This document shows positions 1-6,943 of a DNA stretch of 23,163 nt, one piece after another. The stretch is from a virus: the IMG/VR virus record IMGVR_UViG_3300032213_001592, positions 1 to 23,163 of that record; one strand, given 5' to 3'. The notes under the pieces were generated by a model. It saw nothing but the letters and a program-made list of their open reading frames with translations, was not told where the DNA came from and searched no databases. A program made the translations under genes and the position numbers. Position 1 is the stretch's first letter, and each line of letters opens with the position of its first letter.

Positions 1-155
1 ACAGGACATTCTGGAACACACACTGCACAGTCAATGCATTCGTCTGGGTCAATGGCCAAAAAGTTTGGGCCTTCTACAAAACAGTCCACTGGACACACTT
101 CCACGCAGTCTGTGTGTTTGCATAAGATGCAGTCGTCAGTTACTACATAGGTCAT
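1..155 (-). CDS. fdxA: 7Fe (3Fe-4S/4Fe-4S) ferredoxin, 3'-truncated by window edge
   Basis: A small electron carrier, read from ATG at 155 to the window edge (51 complete codons). The sequence starts [17 protein letters not shown] and has Cys at 9, 12, 17 and 21 (C-x2-C-x4-C-x3-CP), an extra Cys25, then Cys40, 43, 46 and 50 (C-x2-C-x2-C-x3-CP). This is the exact pattern of Azotobacter-type 7Fe ferredoxin I (FdxA), whose clusters are low-potential one-electron carriers; roughly the N-terminal half of such a protein is visible. The start ATG overlaps the folE stop (ATGA, 152-155), so the gene is probably translated by coupling to folE from the promoter at 1024-1052. It is the last gene visible in this operon. 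Inference: it could supply electrons to the phage's radical SAM enzymes or to QueE. Family assignment is very secure; the phage role is not. Confidence 0.93.
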   Translation of the reverse strand, partial: MTYVVTDDCILCKHTDCVEVCPVDCFVEGPNFLAIDPDECIDCAVCVPECP

Positions 156-982
156 CGTGGAGCAAAGTCCTGTTGTAGTTTGATATTGTCAAAAAACTCT
201 TTCTTTGTGCTTTGATCTGTATTGAACGCACCTTTAAGCACAGTAGTCTGTGTTAAACTACTATGTGCCATTATGCCCCTATTAGTACAACACCCATGTT
301 CAGCTTGAATGTAAACACCAACGTTGTTAGCATCTGTGGCCTTCATTATTTCTCTGGCAATGTCGTTAGCAAGTTCTTCTTGTAACGTGCCACGACGAGC
401 ACACCACTGAGCAATACGAGTGTACTTGCTAAGGCCAATGAGCTTTTGAGCGGCAATAATCCCGATATAAGCAACGCCACTGACAGGTTGGTGATGATGA
501 CTGCACATACTGCGAAGCTCACTACGCACCACAAGCATTCCTTCATATCGATCCGTTGAGTCATTTGGGAAAGCGGTTGCATCTGGTTCTGGTTCATATC
601 TACCTGCCATTATTTCGTTAAAGTACATTTTGGCCAAGCGTTTTGCTGTGCCTTTAGAGTTGGGATCTGTTTCACGATCAATCAGCAAACGATCCAGCAC
701 TGTTTCAAATGCTTCTGCGGCTTCGTCAATCAATCGTTCTCGATCGCCGTCGTGCAGATAGTCACTGATGTTGTCGCCGGCCCAGAAACGTTTGTTATCA
801 CGTTTCATCTTGAAGCGAATAGCATCGCCTAGGTAACCTTCTTCATAATCTTTGTCTGACATAATTTCAGTTGCTGTTGTAATTGGGCCTGGCTCTGTGG
901 CACTGAGGCCGATGCGGTCTGGTATAAATTTCTTTTTAGTATCCGAGTGGAACACTGGATCTGGTACAAATTCTTTTTTCAA
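152..982 (-). CDS. folE: GTP cyclohydrolase I
   Basis: Converts GTP to 7,8-dihydroneopterin triphosphate, the first step to folate and to 7-deazaguanines. The C-terminal half (about residues 145-276) carries the family signature: Cys160-S-H-H163-H matches the zinc Cys-x-x-His of E. coli FolE (the usual Glu after Cys is Ser), then [13 protein letters not shown] at about 185-197, and AEHGC with Cys231 as third zinc ligand followed by NRGI. The 276 residues exceed the 222 of E. coli because of a charged N-terminal extension with a repeated K-K-x-F-(V/I)-P-D motif. The start is TTG at 982, chosen because GGAG (990-993) sits 7 bases upstream and an in-frame TGA precedes it directly. ATG at 984-986 is in another frame and opens only 16 codons. 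First gene after a consensus promoter, coupled to the ferredoxin downstream. In a phage with a TGT-like gene, a role in deazaguanine synthesis is likelier than folate. Confidence 0.95.
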   Translation of the reverse strand: MKKEFVPDPVFHSDTKKKFIPDRIGLSATEPGPITTATEIMSDKDYEEGYLGDAIRFKMKRDNKRFWAGDNISDYLHDGDRERLIDEAAEAFETVLDRLLIDRETDPNSKGTAKRLAKMYFNEIMAGRYEPEPDATAFPNDSTDRYEGMLVVRSELRSMCSHHHQPVSGVAYIGIIAAQKLIGLSKYTRIAQWCARRGTLQEELANDIAREIMKATDANNVGVYIQAEHGCCTNRGIMAHSSLTQTTVLKGAFNTDQSTKKEFFDNIKLQQDFAPR

Positions 983-1017
983 TCATAATCTCCGATGTTA
1001 AGGCAGTGGATTGCCAT
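979..1017 (-). other. possible 12-codon leader ORF ahead of folE
   Basis: ATG at 1017 opens a 12-codon frame ([12 protein letters not shown]) whose TGA at 979-981 overlaps the TTG start of folE as TTGA. The ATG lies where transcription from the promoter at 1024-1052 should start, so the transcript would be leaderless or nearly so. The same stretch can form a small hairpin (GGCA / TGCC arms, 6-base loop). There is no ribosome binding site for it. It may be fortuitous or a coupling device that feeds ribosomes to a TTG start. Confidence 0.25.
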
Positions 1018-1023
1018 TGTGTT

Positions 1024-1052
1024 ATTATACAAGGTATTTAGGTTATTGTCAA
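1024..1052 (-). promoter_or_regulatory. consensus sigma70 promoter for folE-fdxA
   Basis: On the minus strand TTGACA (1047-1052) is followed after exactly 17 bases by TATAAT (1024-1029). Both hexamers are perfect sigma70 consensus. The -35 overlaps the last codons of the 2OG oxygenase gene. Transcription should start near 1017, about 35 bases before the folE start. It implies strong reading by unmodified host RNA polymerase. Confidence 0.9.
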
Positions 1053-1588
1053 GACTTTTTAAGAAAACCTGATACCTGAAGAGTATATTTGTCCTCCATA
1101 CCAGCGTTTCCGCTTAAATGCAATATTTCGCTGTCCCACATAAACCCATCTCCGGCTTGCCAGTTAATGCTAGTTTCAAATCCATCGGGTGTTTGATATT
1201 GAATCATGTGTCCTAATTTGCAATCTTCGAGATAAATGTTTGCTCTGACCTTGAGTTCTTTACGATCAGGATAACGGTTATTAATTTGATAAAATGTATC
1301 TCTATGCAATGGGACTACACAGCCCGGCGGCTGACAAATGCTACTAACAGTGACAACTTCGATTCCTAATTGTTTCTCTAAGTTAACAAAATCAATTTGT
1401 GTATTGTCCCACCATAGTTGATGAATTTTTGTATTCTCAAAACAATAACTTTTTGGAAAGCCGCCGTATGCTTCATGAATATCAGTAAGTTCATATACTT
1501 GATGTTGAATACAACTAGACAGTGTACTTGAATAATCTGCTTTTAGGAATATCTCAAAGTCCCAATCGAGATGTATTTTTGATAACAT
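1049..1588 (-). CDS. 2-oxoglutarate/Fe(II)-dependent oxygenase-like protein
   Basis: Probable non-heme iron oxygenase of the double-stranded beta-helix fold, 179 residues. The visible iron triad is His95-x-Asp97 (in PLHRDTFY) and His157 (in SEILHLSGN), spaced as expected. The stretch RANIYLED followed by INWQAGDGFMWDSEILH resembles aspartyl/phytanoyl-type hydroxylases. The usual distal Arg that binds 2-oxoglutarate is not obvious; Lys167 in KYTLQVSG sits near its place. The gene lies 10 bases downstream of the mini aminotransferase and ends inside the folE promoter. Its neighbours (aminotransferase, putative glycosyltransferase, GalE) suggest it hydroxylates or oxidises a sugar or small molecule of that pathway, though a nucleobase substrate is possible. 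Fold assignment is good; the substrate is unknown. Confidence 0.72.
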   Translation of the reverse strand: MLSKIHLDWDFEIFLKADYSSTLSSCIQHQVYELTDIHEAYGGFPKSYCFENTKIHQLWWDNTQIDFVNLEKQLGIEVVTVSSICQPPGCVVPLHRDTFYQINNRYPDRKELKVRANIYLEDCKLGHMIQYQTPDGFETSINWQAGDGFMWDSEILHLSGNAGMEDKYTLQVSGFLKKS

Positions 1589-1598
1589 GTTCTATACC

Positions 1599-2198
1599 TT
1601 AATTTAAAATTTTAATTTTCCTGCAATCTGGGTAATCAACCGGGATTGGTTTTGGTCGATTTATCTTGACACCTTCTAGTAACGCAAGTCCTTGCACCGC
1701 CTCTTCAATGGTAGGCTTGTAATGATATCCTACTTGAAATACTTGTTGCTCATTCCAGGGACTAACGGTTAAATCTCTACCGTCGTATCTTTGTGCCAAC
1801 ATAGTATCATACGCAACAACATCATCTAAAAGGATAGCACCGCCACGTCCAATATTCAAGGGTTTGCCATGACCAAAACTCAAACATTGCATTGTACCTT
1901 CTCGATACATGTCTTTTTCGAGTCTACGTGCCGAATCCCAAATGCGTGTTCCAAGGATAGGGTATTCACCAACCCAACGTTGCCATTCATGATCTAGTAG
2001 TTCGTATTTGATGCCTAACTTGTGCATGGTCATTGGTATGCTCAAGTAGGTGTGCGGAGTAAACTTACACTCTGTAACTTGGTCGTAGCGCAAGCACAGT
2101 TCAATTGCATGGGTACAGCAATCAGTCATAATGGCATATGGAGCACCAGTAAACTCAGCCAGCGCAGTTTCAAATTTTAATATAGTATCAAAGCTCAT
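1599..2198 (-). CDS. short DegT/DnrJ/EryC1/StrS-family aminotransferase
   Basis: PLP-dependent sugar aminotransferase relative, only 199 residues against about 370 for the family. Family blocks are visible in order: an N-terminal FETALAEFTGAPYAI start, a cofactor-binding stretch TDCCTHAIEL (25-34), the acid of the vEDaA block as IWDSARRL (Asp88), the PLP lysine in SFGHGKPLNIGRGGA (Lys112), and the GYHYKPTIEEAVQGLALLE helix (157-175). The middle is condensed and the C-terminal small domain is missing, so this is a miniature or an inactive/regulatory form rather than a simple break: the ends are clean and the catalytic Lys remains. Its ATG overlaps the upstream stop (ATGA, 2195-2198). With GalE and the putative glycosyltransferase it suggests an amino-sugar, but activity needs testing. 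Confidence 0.75.
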   Translation of the reverse strand: MSFDTILKFETALAEFTGAPYAIMTDCCTHAIELCLRYDQVTECKFTPHTYLSIPMTMHKLGIKYELLDHEWQRWVGEYPILGTRIWDSARRLEKDMYREGTMQCLSFGHGKPLNIGRGGAILLDDVVAYDTMLAQRYDGRDLTVSPWNEQQVFQVGYHYKPTIEEAVQGLALLEGVKINRPKPIPVDYPDCRKIKILN

Positions 2199-3244
2199 TG
2201 AGTTAGTAGGTTAAGAAAATCCTGTTGATATTTGATACCAAACTTTCCGTTGAAGAATTTTTCAGCATTGGCCATTCTACGTTGTTGAGTATTTGCATAT
2301 ATTGATTCAAGATCTTGTGTTAGTAAATTGTTGATTACTTGATGAATTTTTTGTATTCGAATCTGCCAATCAGACTCTTGGTCATAATAATCATGATCAA
2401 CAATGTCGTCAAACGTGTCTACTCCTAGTATTCTGAGATGTGAAATTATGTTTTTATATCCCACAATTAAAAATAACTGTGCGTTGGCTATAGGCTTCCA
2501 TGTTTTTTCTGTAATAAACATGTTGTTGGACACATCTGTTTCGGTTACTAGATTAATATAGCTATCGGTATACGCAGGATCTTTAATATCGATACCGGGA
2601 TTAAATCTATGTTGCGGCTTGGATTCTGGCAAATTATTCTGTATTGCATTCCATTGTTGTATTATTTCGTCAGGCATGCTGTTTTTTGTAAGTAGTTCGG
2701 GGTAGTCAGCGTCGGACGGCTCTGTTCTTCTCTGGCGCATGCTAATGCGAAAAGTTTCTACATCGGGATGCGATTGTAACAACACATAATTGTATACTCG
2801 ATGCCACCTTGGAACATTATTCAAGCACGATACCTTGTATTTTCTTCTATCGGTTGACTGGAGCCTGTGAGTAGGCGCATTATTAACTCTAAGCCAGTGG
2901 TAAAGATTCGGATAATACAAACACTTAGGGCGAATTTGATGATTGGGTAACTTATGATTTAGTATAATAAAATTTATACCAAGCTCTTCAAATGCATCAT
3001 ATAACGTAAAATGATCAAATCGTTCGTAACTAAAATCTGCAATTACTAAAGAATATTTTTTTAAGTTGGAAAGTTTTTGTTGCAGTTCTGGAGAATAATA
3101 ATCTTCTTTTTTGTCAAGATTTCCAAGAAAACTAAAATAAAAAATTGTTTGTTGGCCGATTGTGTAAACTATTCCCTGATCGATACTGATGTCACTATTG
3201 GCTAGTTTGGCCATGTTATATAACAACTGGTCAATATTGTTCAT
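2195..3244 (-). CDS. putative glycosyltransferase (TEK-motif family)
   Basis: 349-residue protein with no certain named family. The C-terminal third reads YINLVTETD then FITEKTWKPI (about 243-252) and LRILGVDTFDDIVDH, and the middle has KYKVSCLNNVPRWHR. A T-E-K motif before a conserved hydrophobic block recalls the C-terminal donor site of alpha-1,3-fucosyltransferases (GT10), so a nucleotide-sugar transferase is a reasonable guess. Two more proteins here (17502-18527 and 20326-21429) share this layout, making a three-member diverged family. I prefer ATG at 3244 over TTG at 3256 because 3241-3244 gives an ATGA overlap with galE, as at most junctions here. AT-rich compared with polymerase and dpdA, so probably acquired cargo. 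Function is inferred only. Confidence 0.55.
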   Translation of the reverse strand: MNNIDQLLYNMAKLANSDISIDQGIVYTIGQQTIFYFSFLGNLDKKEDYYSPELQQKLSNLKKYSLVIADFSYERFDHFTLYDAFEELGINFIILNHKLPNHQIRPKCLYYPNLYHWLRVNNAPTHRLQSTDRRKYKVSCLNNVPRWHRVYNYVLLQSHPDVETFRISMRQRRTEPSDADYPELLTKNSMPDEIIQQWNAIQNNLPESKPQHRFNPGIDIKDPAYTDSYINLVTETDVSNNMFITEKTWKPIANAQLFLIVGYKNIISHLRILGVDTFDDIVDHDYYDQESDWQIRIQKIHQVINNLLTQDLESIYANTQQRRMANAEKFFNGKFGIKYQQDFLNLLTQ

Positions 3245-4194
3245 TTGGTATACCAATTCCAGGCATGTTGAATCATATCATTTAAGTTATGCGATTGCCA
3301 TGCACTGGCCACATCATTAAACTTATCTGCACTGGCTGTCAGCATAGGAGGATCACCCACACGTTGTTCACCTACTATGACTTTCAATGTCTTGCCTGTG
3401 ATACGTTTGGCTGCCGCAATGATTTCGCGATTGCTAGTACCTGTGCTTGATCCAAGATTGTAAATTCCTGCAGGAATTGTGTGATCCAACGCTAGAGCAT
3501 GAGCCCGAGCAATATCGTCCACGTGTACGTAGTCGCGAACACAAGTGCCATCTGCGGTGGGATAATTGTCGCCGTACAGTGTAAACTCTTGGTTGTCTCT
3601 AATGCTTTCTAGAACACGAGCAATGATGTGCGTAGCACCTGGTTCTTGTCCATGTCTGCCTTGCGGATCTGCACCACACGCATTAAAATAACGAAAACTA
3701 ACATAGTCGAGCCCATATGCCCGACGATACGACTCTAACATCATATCAATCATCAGTTTACTTTGTCCGTACGGGCTAACTGGCTCGGTGGGATCAACTT
3801 CGTCACACGGAACCATAACGGGCTCGCCGTATGTTGCCGCACTAGAACTAAAGATAAATCTAGTCCGAGGTATGGCTCGTGTTATGAAAGTAATCAACTC
3901 CAGTGTCTTGGCCACATTGTTAAAGTAGTATTCTGATGGATTTTTAATACTAGGACCAACTAGGCTGGTGCCCGCACAGTGTACAATAGCATCTGGGCGT
4001 AAATTTAACAACTTTTTAAATGTAGTATCACTATCAAAGTCTGCTAGAACAAAACTATCGAGTAGTCCTTTTTGATGTTTTTGTAAAGGCCTATGGTCAA
4101 TACCCACAACTGTATGCCCTGCGTCTTTTAACTGCAAGGCAATCTGTCCGCCGATATAGCCAGCAACCCCCGTTACAACAATTGTTTTTTTCAT
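3241..4194 (-). CDS. galE: UDP-glucose 4-epimerase (extended SDR)
   Basis: Interconverts UDP-glucose and UDP-galactose (or the N-acetyl forms), supplying a sugar donor. The 317-residue protein has the NAD-binding TGVAGYIGG (Gly9, Gly12, Gly15), FSSSAATYG with the catalytic Ser near 117, and Tyr142-x3-Lys146 in YGQSK. FRYFNACGADP, GDNYPTADGTCVRDYVHVDD and YNLGSS follow in the usual GalE order. It is complete, slightly shorter than the 338 of E. coli. It starts 3 bases after the radical SAM gene and its stop overlaps the next ATG. It is probably the sugar-supply step for the flanking glycosyltransferases. A related epimerase specificity cannot be excluded. Confidence 0.93.
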   Translation of the reverse strand: MKKTIVVTGVAGYIGGQIALQLKDAGHTVVGIDHRPLQKHQKGLLDSFVLADFDSDTTFKKLLNLRPDAIVHCAGTSLVGPSIKNPSEYYFNNVAKTLELITFITRAIPRTRFIFSSSAATYGEPVMVPCDEVDPTEPVSPYGQSKLMIDMMLESYRRAYGLDYVSFRYFNACGADPQGRHGQEPGATHIIARVLESIRDNQEFTLYGDNYPTADGTCVRDYVHVDDIARAHALALDHTIPAGIYNLGSSTGTSNREIIAAAKRITGKTLKVIVGEQRVGDPPMLTASADKFNDVASAWQSHNLNDMIQHAWNWYTK

Positions 4195-4197
4195 ATA

Positions 4198-5046
4198 TTA
4201 TCCACAACTTTTGATACAAAGTCGATCATTAAGATCTGTTGCAGTATTTAACAGCGTACTTGCATCTGTAAATCTATCTTGTCTACTTAAATAACAACAC
4301 CTGCTTAATTTACCATCGGCTGACATGTACACACTCGGTATTGATAAATGCATACAATTATTAAACTCAACTGTTGTGTTTGGACGATTGATGTTAGTCA
4401 ATGATTTTAAAGAGTCTGCCGGTAACAACTCAAATTCAATTCCGGTTTTATAATTTTTAGCAACTGTTTGTTTTCTGTAAAGTTTTGCTAGTTTAAACTT
4501 TTTAAATCTCATTTGTTGACTAAGTTTAAAACAATCTTTAGTTTGGTGCTCGTTGTGTTTATAAGGTATAAACTGCCATGTAGCATACCCGCCGGATTCA
4601 ATAAACGAAGTTGCATTTTGCATTATTTTCTCAAAGTCTGTTCCTTGGCGATAAATTTCATGAATGCCGCTGAGCCCATCGATACCGAACCAAACATCGT
4701 GTTCTATGTCTGCTAATTGTTTAGCAAACTCATGCCACCAACCAGTGTTTCTAAGGCTTCCATTTGTATGGATCTGTATTTTTTTAACATACTTTTTTGC
4801 AATAGAAACAAGTTCATTTATATAAGACGAAGCAATTGGATCACCGTAGTTGCCGCACAATTGAACACATTCTAACGCAGGAAAACTTGCTAATGCTTTT
4901 TCAAACATAGCAGGCGTTAAATCTTGCTCCACAAGCCCGTCAATTAATCCAAATCCTTTATTGTTGCGAGGACATGCCGGACACCATGCGTTGCATTTTG
5001 AACTTGCTTCTACATGGAACCATTTAATGTCCTCGGCAACTAACAT
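4198..5046 (-). CDS. radical SAM protein with C-terminal SPASM-like cysteines
   Basis: 282-residue radical SAM enzyme. Near the N-terminus HVEASSKCNAWCPACPR holds Cys18-x3-Cys22-x2-Cys25, which binds the [4Fe-4S] cluster that cleaves S-adenosylmethionine. LCGNYGDP is the GGE-like SAM-binding strand. The C-terminal 55 residues hold Cys231, the pair Cys250-Cys251 in GKLSRCCYLSR, and Cys277-x3-Cys281 at the very end, as in SPASM/twitch auxiliary-cluster domains. It lacks the N-terminal cysteine region of the other three radical SAM proteins here, so it belongs to another subfamily. It is coupled to the upstream GT-B gene (TAATG at 5044-5048) and followed by galE. QueE is ruled out by length and layout. 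Substrate unknown; a sugar, peptide or nucleotide all fit the context. Confidence 0.87.
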   Translation of the reverse strand: MLVAEDIKWFHVEASSKCNAWCPACPRNNKGFGLIDGLVEQDLTPAMFEKALASFPALECVQLCGNYGDPIASSYINELVSIAKKYVKKIQIHTNGSLRNTGWWHEFAKQLADIEHDVWFGIDGLSGIHEIYRQGTDFEKIMQNATSFIESGGYATWQFIPYKHNEHQTKDCFKLSQQMRFKKFKLAKLYRKQTVAKNYKTGIEFELLPADSLKSLTNINRPNTTVEFNNCMHLSIPSVYMSADGKLSRCCYLSRQDRFTDASTLLNTATDLNDRLCIKSCG

Positions 5047-6248
5047 TATCCTTCGATTCTTCTTACTTGGTATTTCTCATGTGCAGTATGATCACGATAG
5101 CGATTGCCTGCACGATTCCATTCCTCGCCTTTACCTTCCATAATATCGATAACGCGGTCAATGGTTCCGTTGTTCCAATCTGAGATCAAGCCCATGTTGT
5201 GATGTGGATCACGCAATAAGTTTTGCATCTTGTGATAGGCATCATCTATGCTCCAAGGAACGTAGAGCCTGTTAGGGTCATTTGCAAAAGTTTCAGGGAA
5301 ACTGCGGTAAGCAGGATAGAGAACGTTACAGCCCAAAGTATCTGCTTCACTGACAGTGTTAGACACCCAGTCTTGTAACGCACAATTAAAAAGCACACGA
5401 GTATCATTGAGGAGATTATAGTAGTCATTTTTACTTAGGTTATCGTAAATTTTTAACTTGCCTTCCTGCTCGTACATTCTAGCACGTTCAAGGTATTTGG
5501 GATTGTTACTACGCAATGGACCACCTGAAAAAATAGCAAACTCACATGGCTCTGTAGTCAAGTAACCATACATTTCAATCAAGTCCATAAAGAAGTCTGG
5601 TTGCTTCTCTTGGTCAAAACGTGCGGCAAAGCCTACCCGACGTTTGCGTTCGCCAAATGGTTTGATGTTGTCAACACCGCCTACTCGTTCTAATACTTCT
5701 TCTTTGCCAAATGCTAGACCAGAAATATTATAGATAGGAGCACGCCATCCAGCAATGCGCATATGAGCAACCATCTCTTCGTTCGTGGCGAGAACTCCTG
5801 TAACGAACTCATTAACCATGTGTTCGTAGAGGCCCATCCATTTTGCCATACCCCATACATGTACGAAGTCATCAGGATCAATGGACTGAGCAAGACACCG
5901 CACATAAACACGGGGACGCTGATTAGCAGGAATTTGGTCAAATATATATGGTAATGACTCGATGCCTGGTTGAAACATGTCTTCAAAGTAAATAACGTCT
6001 TCACTTGTAACTTCTCCCTTGCGCATCATTTGAACCAAGTTCATCATTTGGCTCATGCTAAAATAACTGCGACCGTGTGCGTCTAGCACTTGTCCTACTG
6101 AAATAGATTGGCTATTGTCAATCGTTGTACCAGGAACATAAACAACGTCTAGACCTCTACGGTCAAAAACACGTCGGTTCCACTCTGTCAGTTGTAGTGT
6201 GTATCGAGCCTCGTAAGACTCGAGTCCCATGTAGTATAGTTTTCTCAT
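5046..6248 (-). CDS. GT-B fold glycosyltransferase (GT4-like)
   Basis: 400-residue probable retaining glycosyltransferase. The junction of the two Rossmann domains is seen as RRVGFAARFDQEKQPD (about 204-218), the beginning of the donor-binding half. The later block QDWVSNTVSEADTLGCNVLYP (about 292-312) with Glu301 matches the nucleotide-sugar binding E-x7-E region of GT4 enzymes. FAIFSGGP and LKIYDNLSKNDYYNLL fit the intervening strands and helices. Composition is closer to the replication genes than to the AT-rich cargo, so this may be a backbone phage gene. ATG at 6248 follows the 73-aa gene stop directly. In T4-like phages such enzymes may glucosylate DNA or decorate surfaces; the acceptor is unknown here. 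Confidence 0.78.
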   Translation of the reverse strand: MRKLYYMGLESYEARYTLQLTEWNRRVFDRRGLDVVYVPGTTIDNSQSISVGQVLDAHGRSYFSMSQMMNLVQMMRKGEVTSEDVIYFEDMFQPGIESLPYIFDQIPANQRPRVYVRCLAQSIDPDDFVHVWGMAKWMGLYEHMVNEFVTGVLATNEEMVAHMRIAGWRAPIYNISGLAFGKEEVLERVGGVDNIKPFGERKRRVGFAARFDQEKQPDFFMDLIEMYGYLTTEPCEFAIFSGGPLRSNNPKYLERARMYEQEGKLKIYDNLSKNDYYNLLNDTRVLFNCALQDWVSNTVSEADTLGCNVLYPAYRSFPETFANDPNRLYVPWSIDDAYHKMQNLLRDPHHNMGLISDWNNGTIDRVIDIMEGKGEEWNRAGNRYRDHTAHEKYQVRRIEG

Positions 6249-6249
6249 G

Positions 6250-6471
6250 TTAGATAGGTCTATTCAACCGACGAGCATCCTCTGCCCACATGTCACGAGC
6301 ATTCTTGCCCTGTGAGAACTTGTTGTATTGCTGCCAAGCATAACTTTTAAAGTTATACAAGTCTGCTTCGTTGAAGCGATATCCATAATCGCGGCAGAAG
6401 TCTAGAAAGTGATCTAGCTCATCCTGCGCGGCCTGGGCCTTAGGGTTAGAATATACTGCTTGTTTACCCAT
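6250..6471 (-). CDS. small conserved-looking hypothetical protein
   Basis: 73 residues, soluble, mixed charge, rich in aromatic residues (several Tyr, Phe, Trp), predicted largely helical from its pattern; no signal peptide or membrane segment. A good ribosome binding site (AAAAGGA) precedes ATG at 6471, and the stop lies one base before the glycosyltransferase start, so it is a real operon member. I do not recognise the family. Base composition matches the backbone genes. It lies between the QueD-like gene and the glycosyltransferase and could be a small partner of either; nothing in the sequence proves that. Confidence 0.7.
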   Translation of the reverse strand: MGKQAVYSNPKAQAAQDELDHFLDFCRDYGYRFNEADLYNFKSYAWQQYNKFSQGKNARDMWAEDARRLNRPI

Positions 6472-6482
6472 GGTAAATCCTT

Positions 6483-6926
6483 TTAAATTTTAATGTTAAG
6501 GTTAGGACGAGAAATTTCATATTTGATCAAAGCGCCGTTCTCGCCATCCTCGGCCACTTCAATCCATACTGCACGGTCGGGATACCGAGCGGCAATTTGT
6601 AAGTACAGATCATCACTGATCATTTCGCAACTCTTAAAGTTCAGTTCCAGTGTTCCGCCTGCGTAGAGATTCTCTAACCAGCGTTTGAACTGAATAAATT
6701 CAATGTCTCGATCGTTGTGGAACACATCAATCCAAACACGGAAGTGAAAGATGTGCCTATGTGGCACACCAAGAAAACTAACATCATACTCATCGCCTGT
6801 GGCCAGTGCAGGATCACTTGCGGCAGCAGGATACATGTGAATGCCTTCTTTGCGGAACGTGACCCAGATTTTTCGTTCTGCATGTTGTTTACATCTTTCG
6901 ATCTTTTCTCGTTGCTCTTGATTCAT
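6483..6926 (-). CDS. QueD/PTPS-like T-fold protein
   Basis: 147-residue protein aligning by eye with 6-carboxytetrahydropterin synthase (QueD) and 6-pyruvoyl-tetrahydropterin synthase. Order of blocks: WVTFRKEGIHMYPAA with His30 as first zinc ligand, VPHRHIFHFRVWIDV with His56 and His58 as the HxH ligands, RDIEFIQFKRWLE as the DF-x-x-L-K block, SCEMISDDLY at the PTxENxA position, and VWIEVAEDGENGALIKYE as the final strand pair. The catalytic Cys that normally lies four residues before the HxH motif is absent (Gly/Val there), and the Asp-His pair of QueD is not visible. The zinc site is therefore kept but catalysis may differ. QueD uses the FolE product, and folE and a TGT-like gene are nearby, which supports a deazaguanine link. 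Alternative: another pterin-binding T-fold role. Confidence 0.72.
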   Translation of the reverse strand: MNQEQREKIERCKQHAERKIWVTFRKEGIHMYPAAASDPALATGDEYDVSFLGVPHRHIFHFRVWIDVFHNDRDIEFIQFKRWLENLYAGGTLELNFKSCEMISDDLYLQIAARYPDRAVWIEVAEDGENGALIKYEISRPNLNIKI

Positions 6927-6943
6927 ATTTTTCTCAATTAATA

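Noticed and set aside
4198-5046. Radical SAM genes as QueE (7-carboxy-7-deazaguanine synthase)
   Set aside because: All four are too long, have auxiliary-cluster cysteines and lack the short QueE N-terminal layout; QueE is probably outside the window.
6250-6471. 73-aa protein as a RiPP precursor for the radical SAM enzymes
   Set aside because: No leader/core layout, no Cys or repeats, and backbone-like composition unlike the radical SAM genes.
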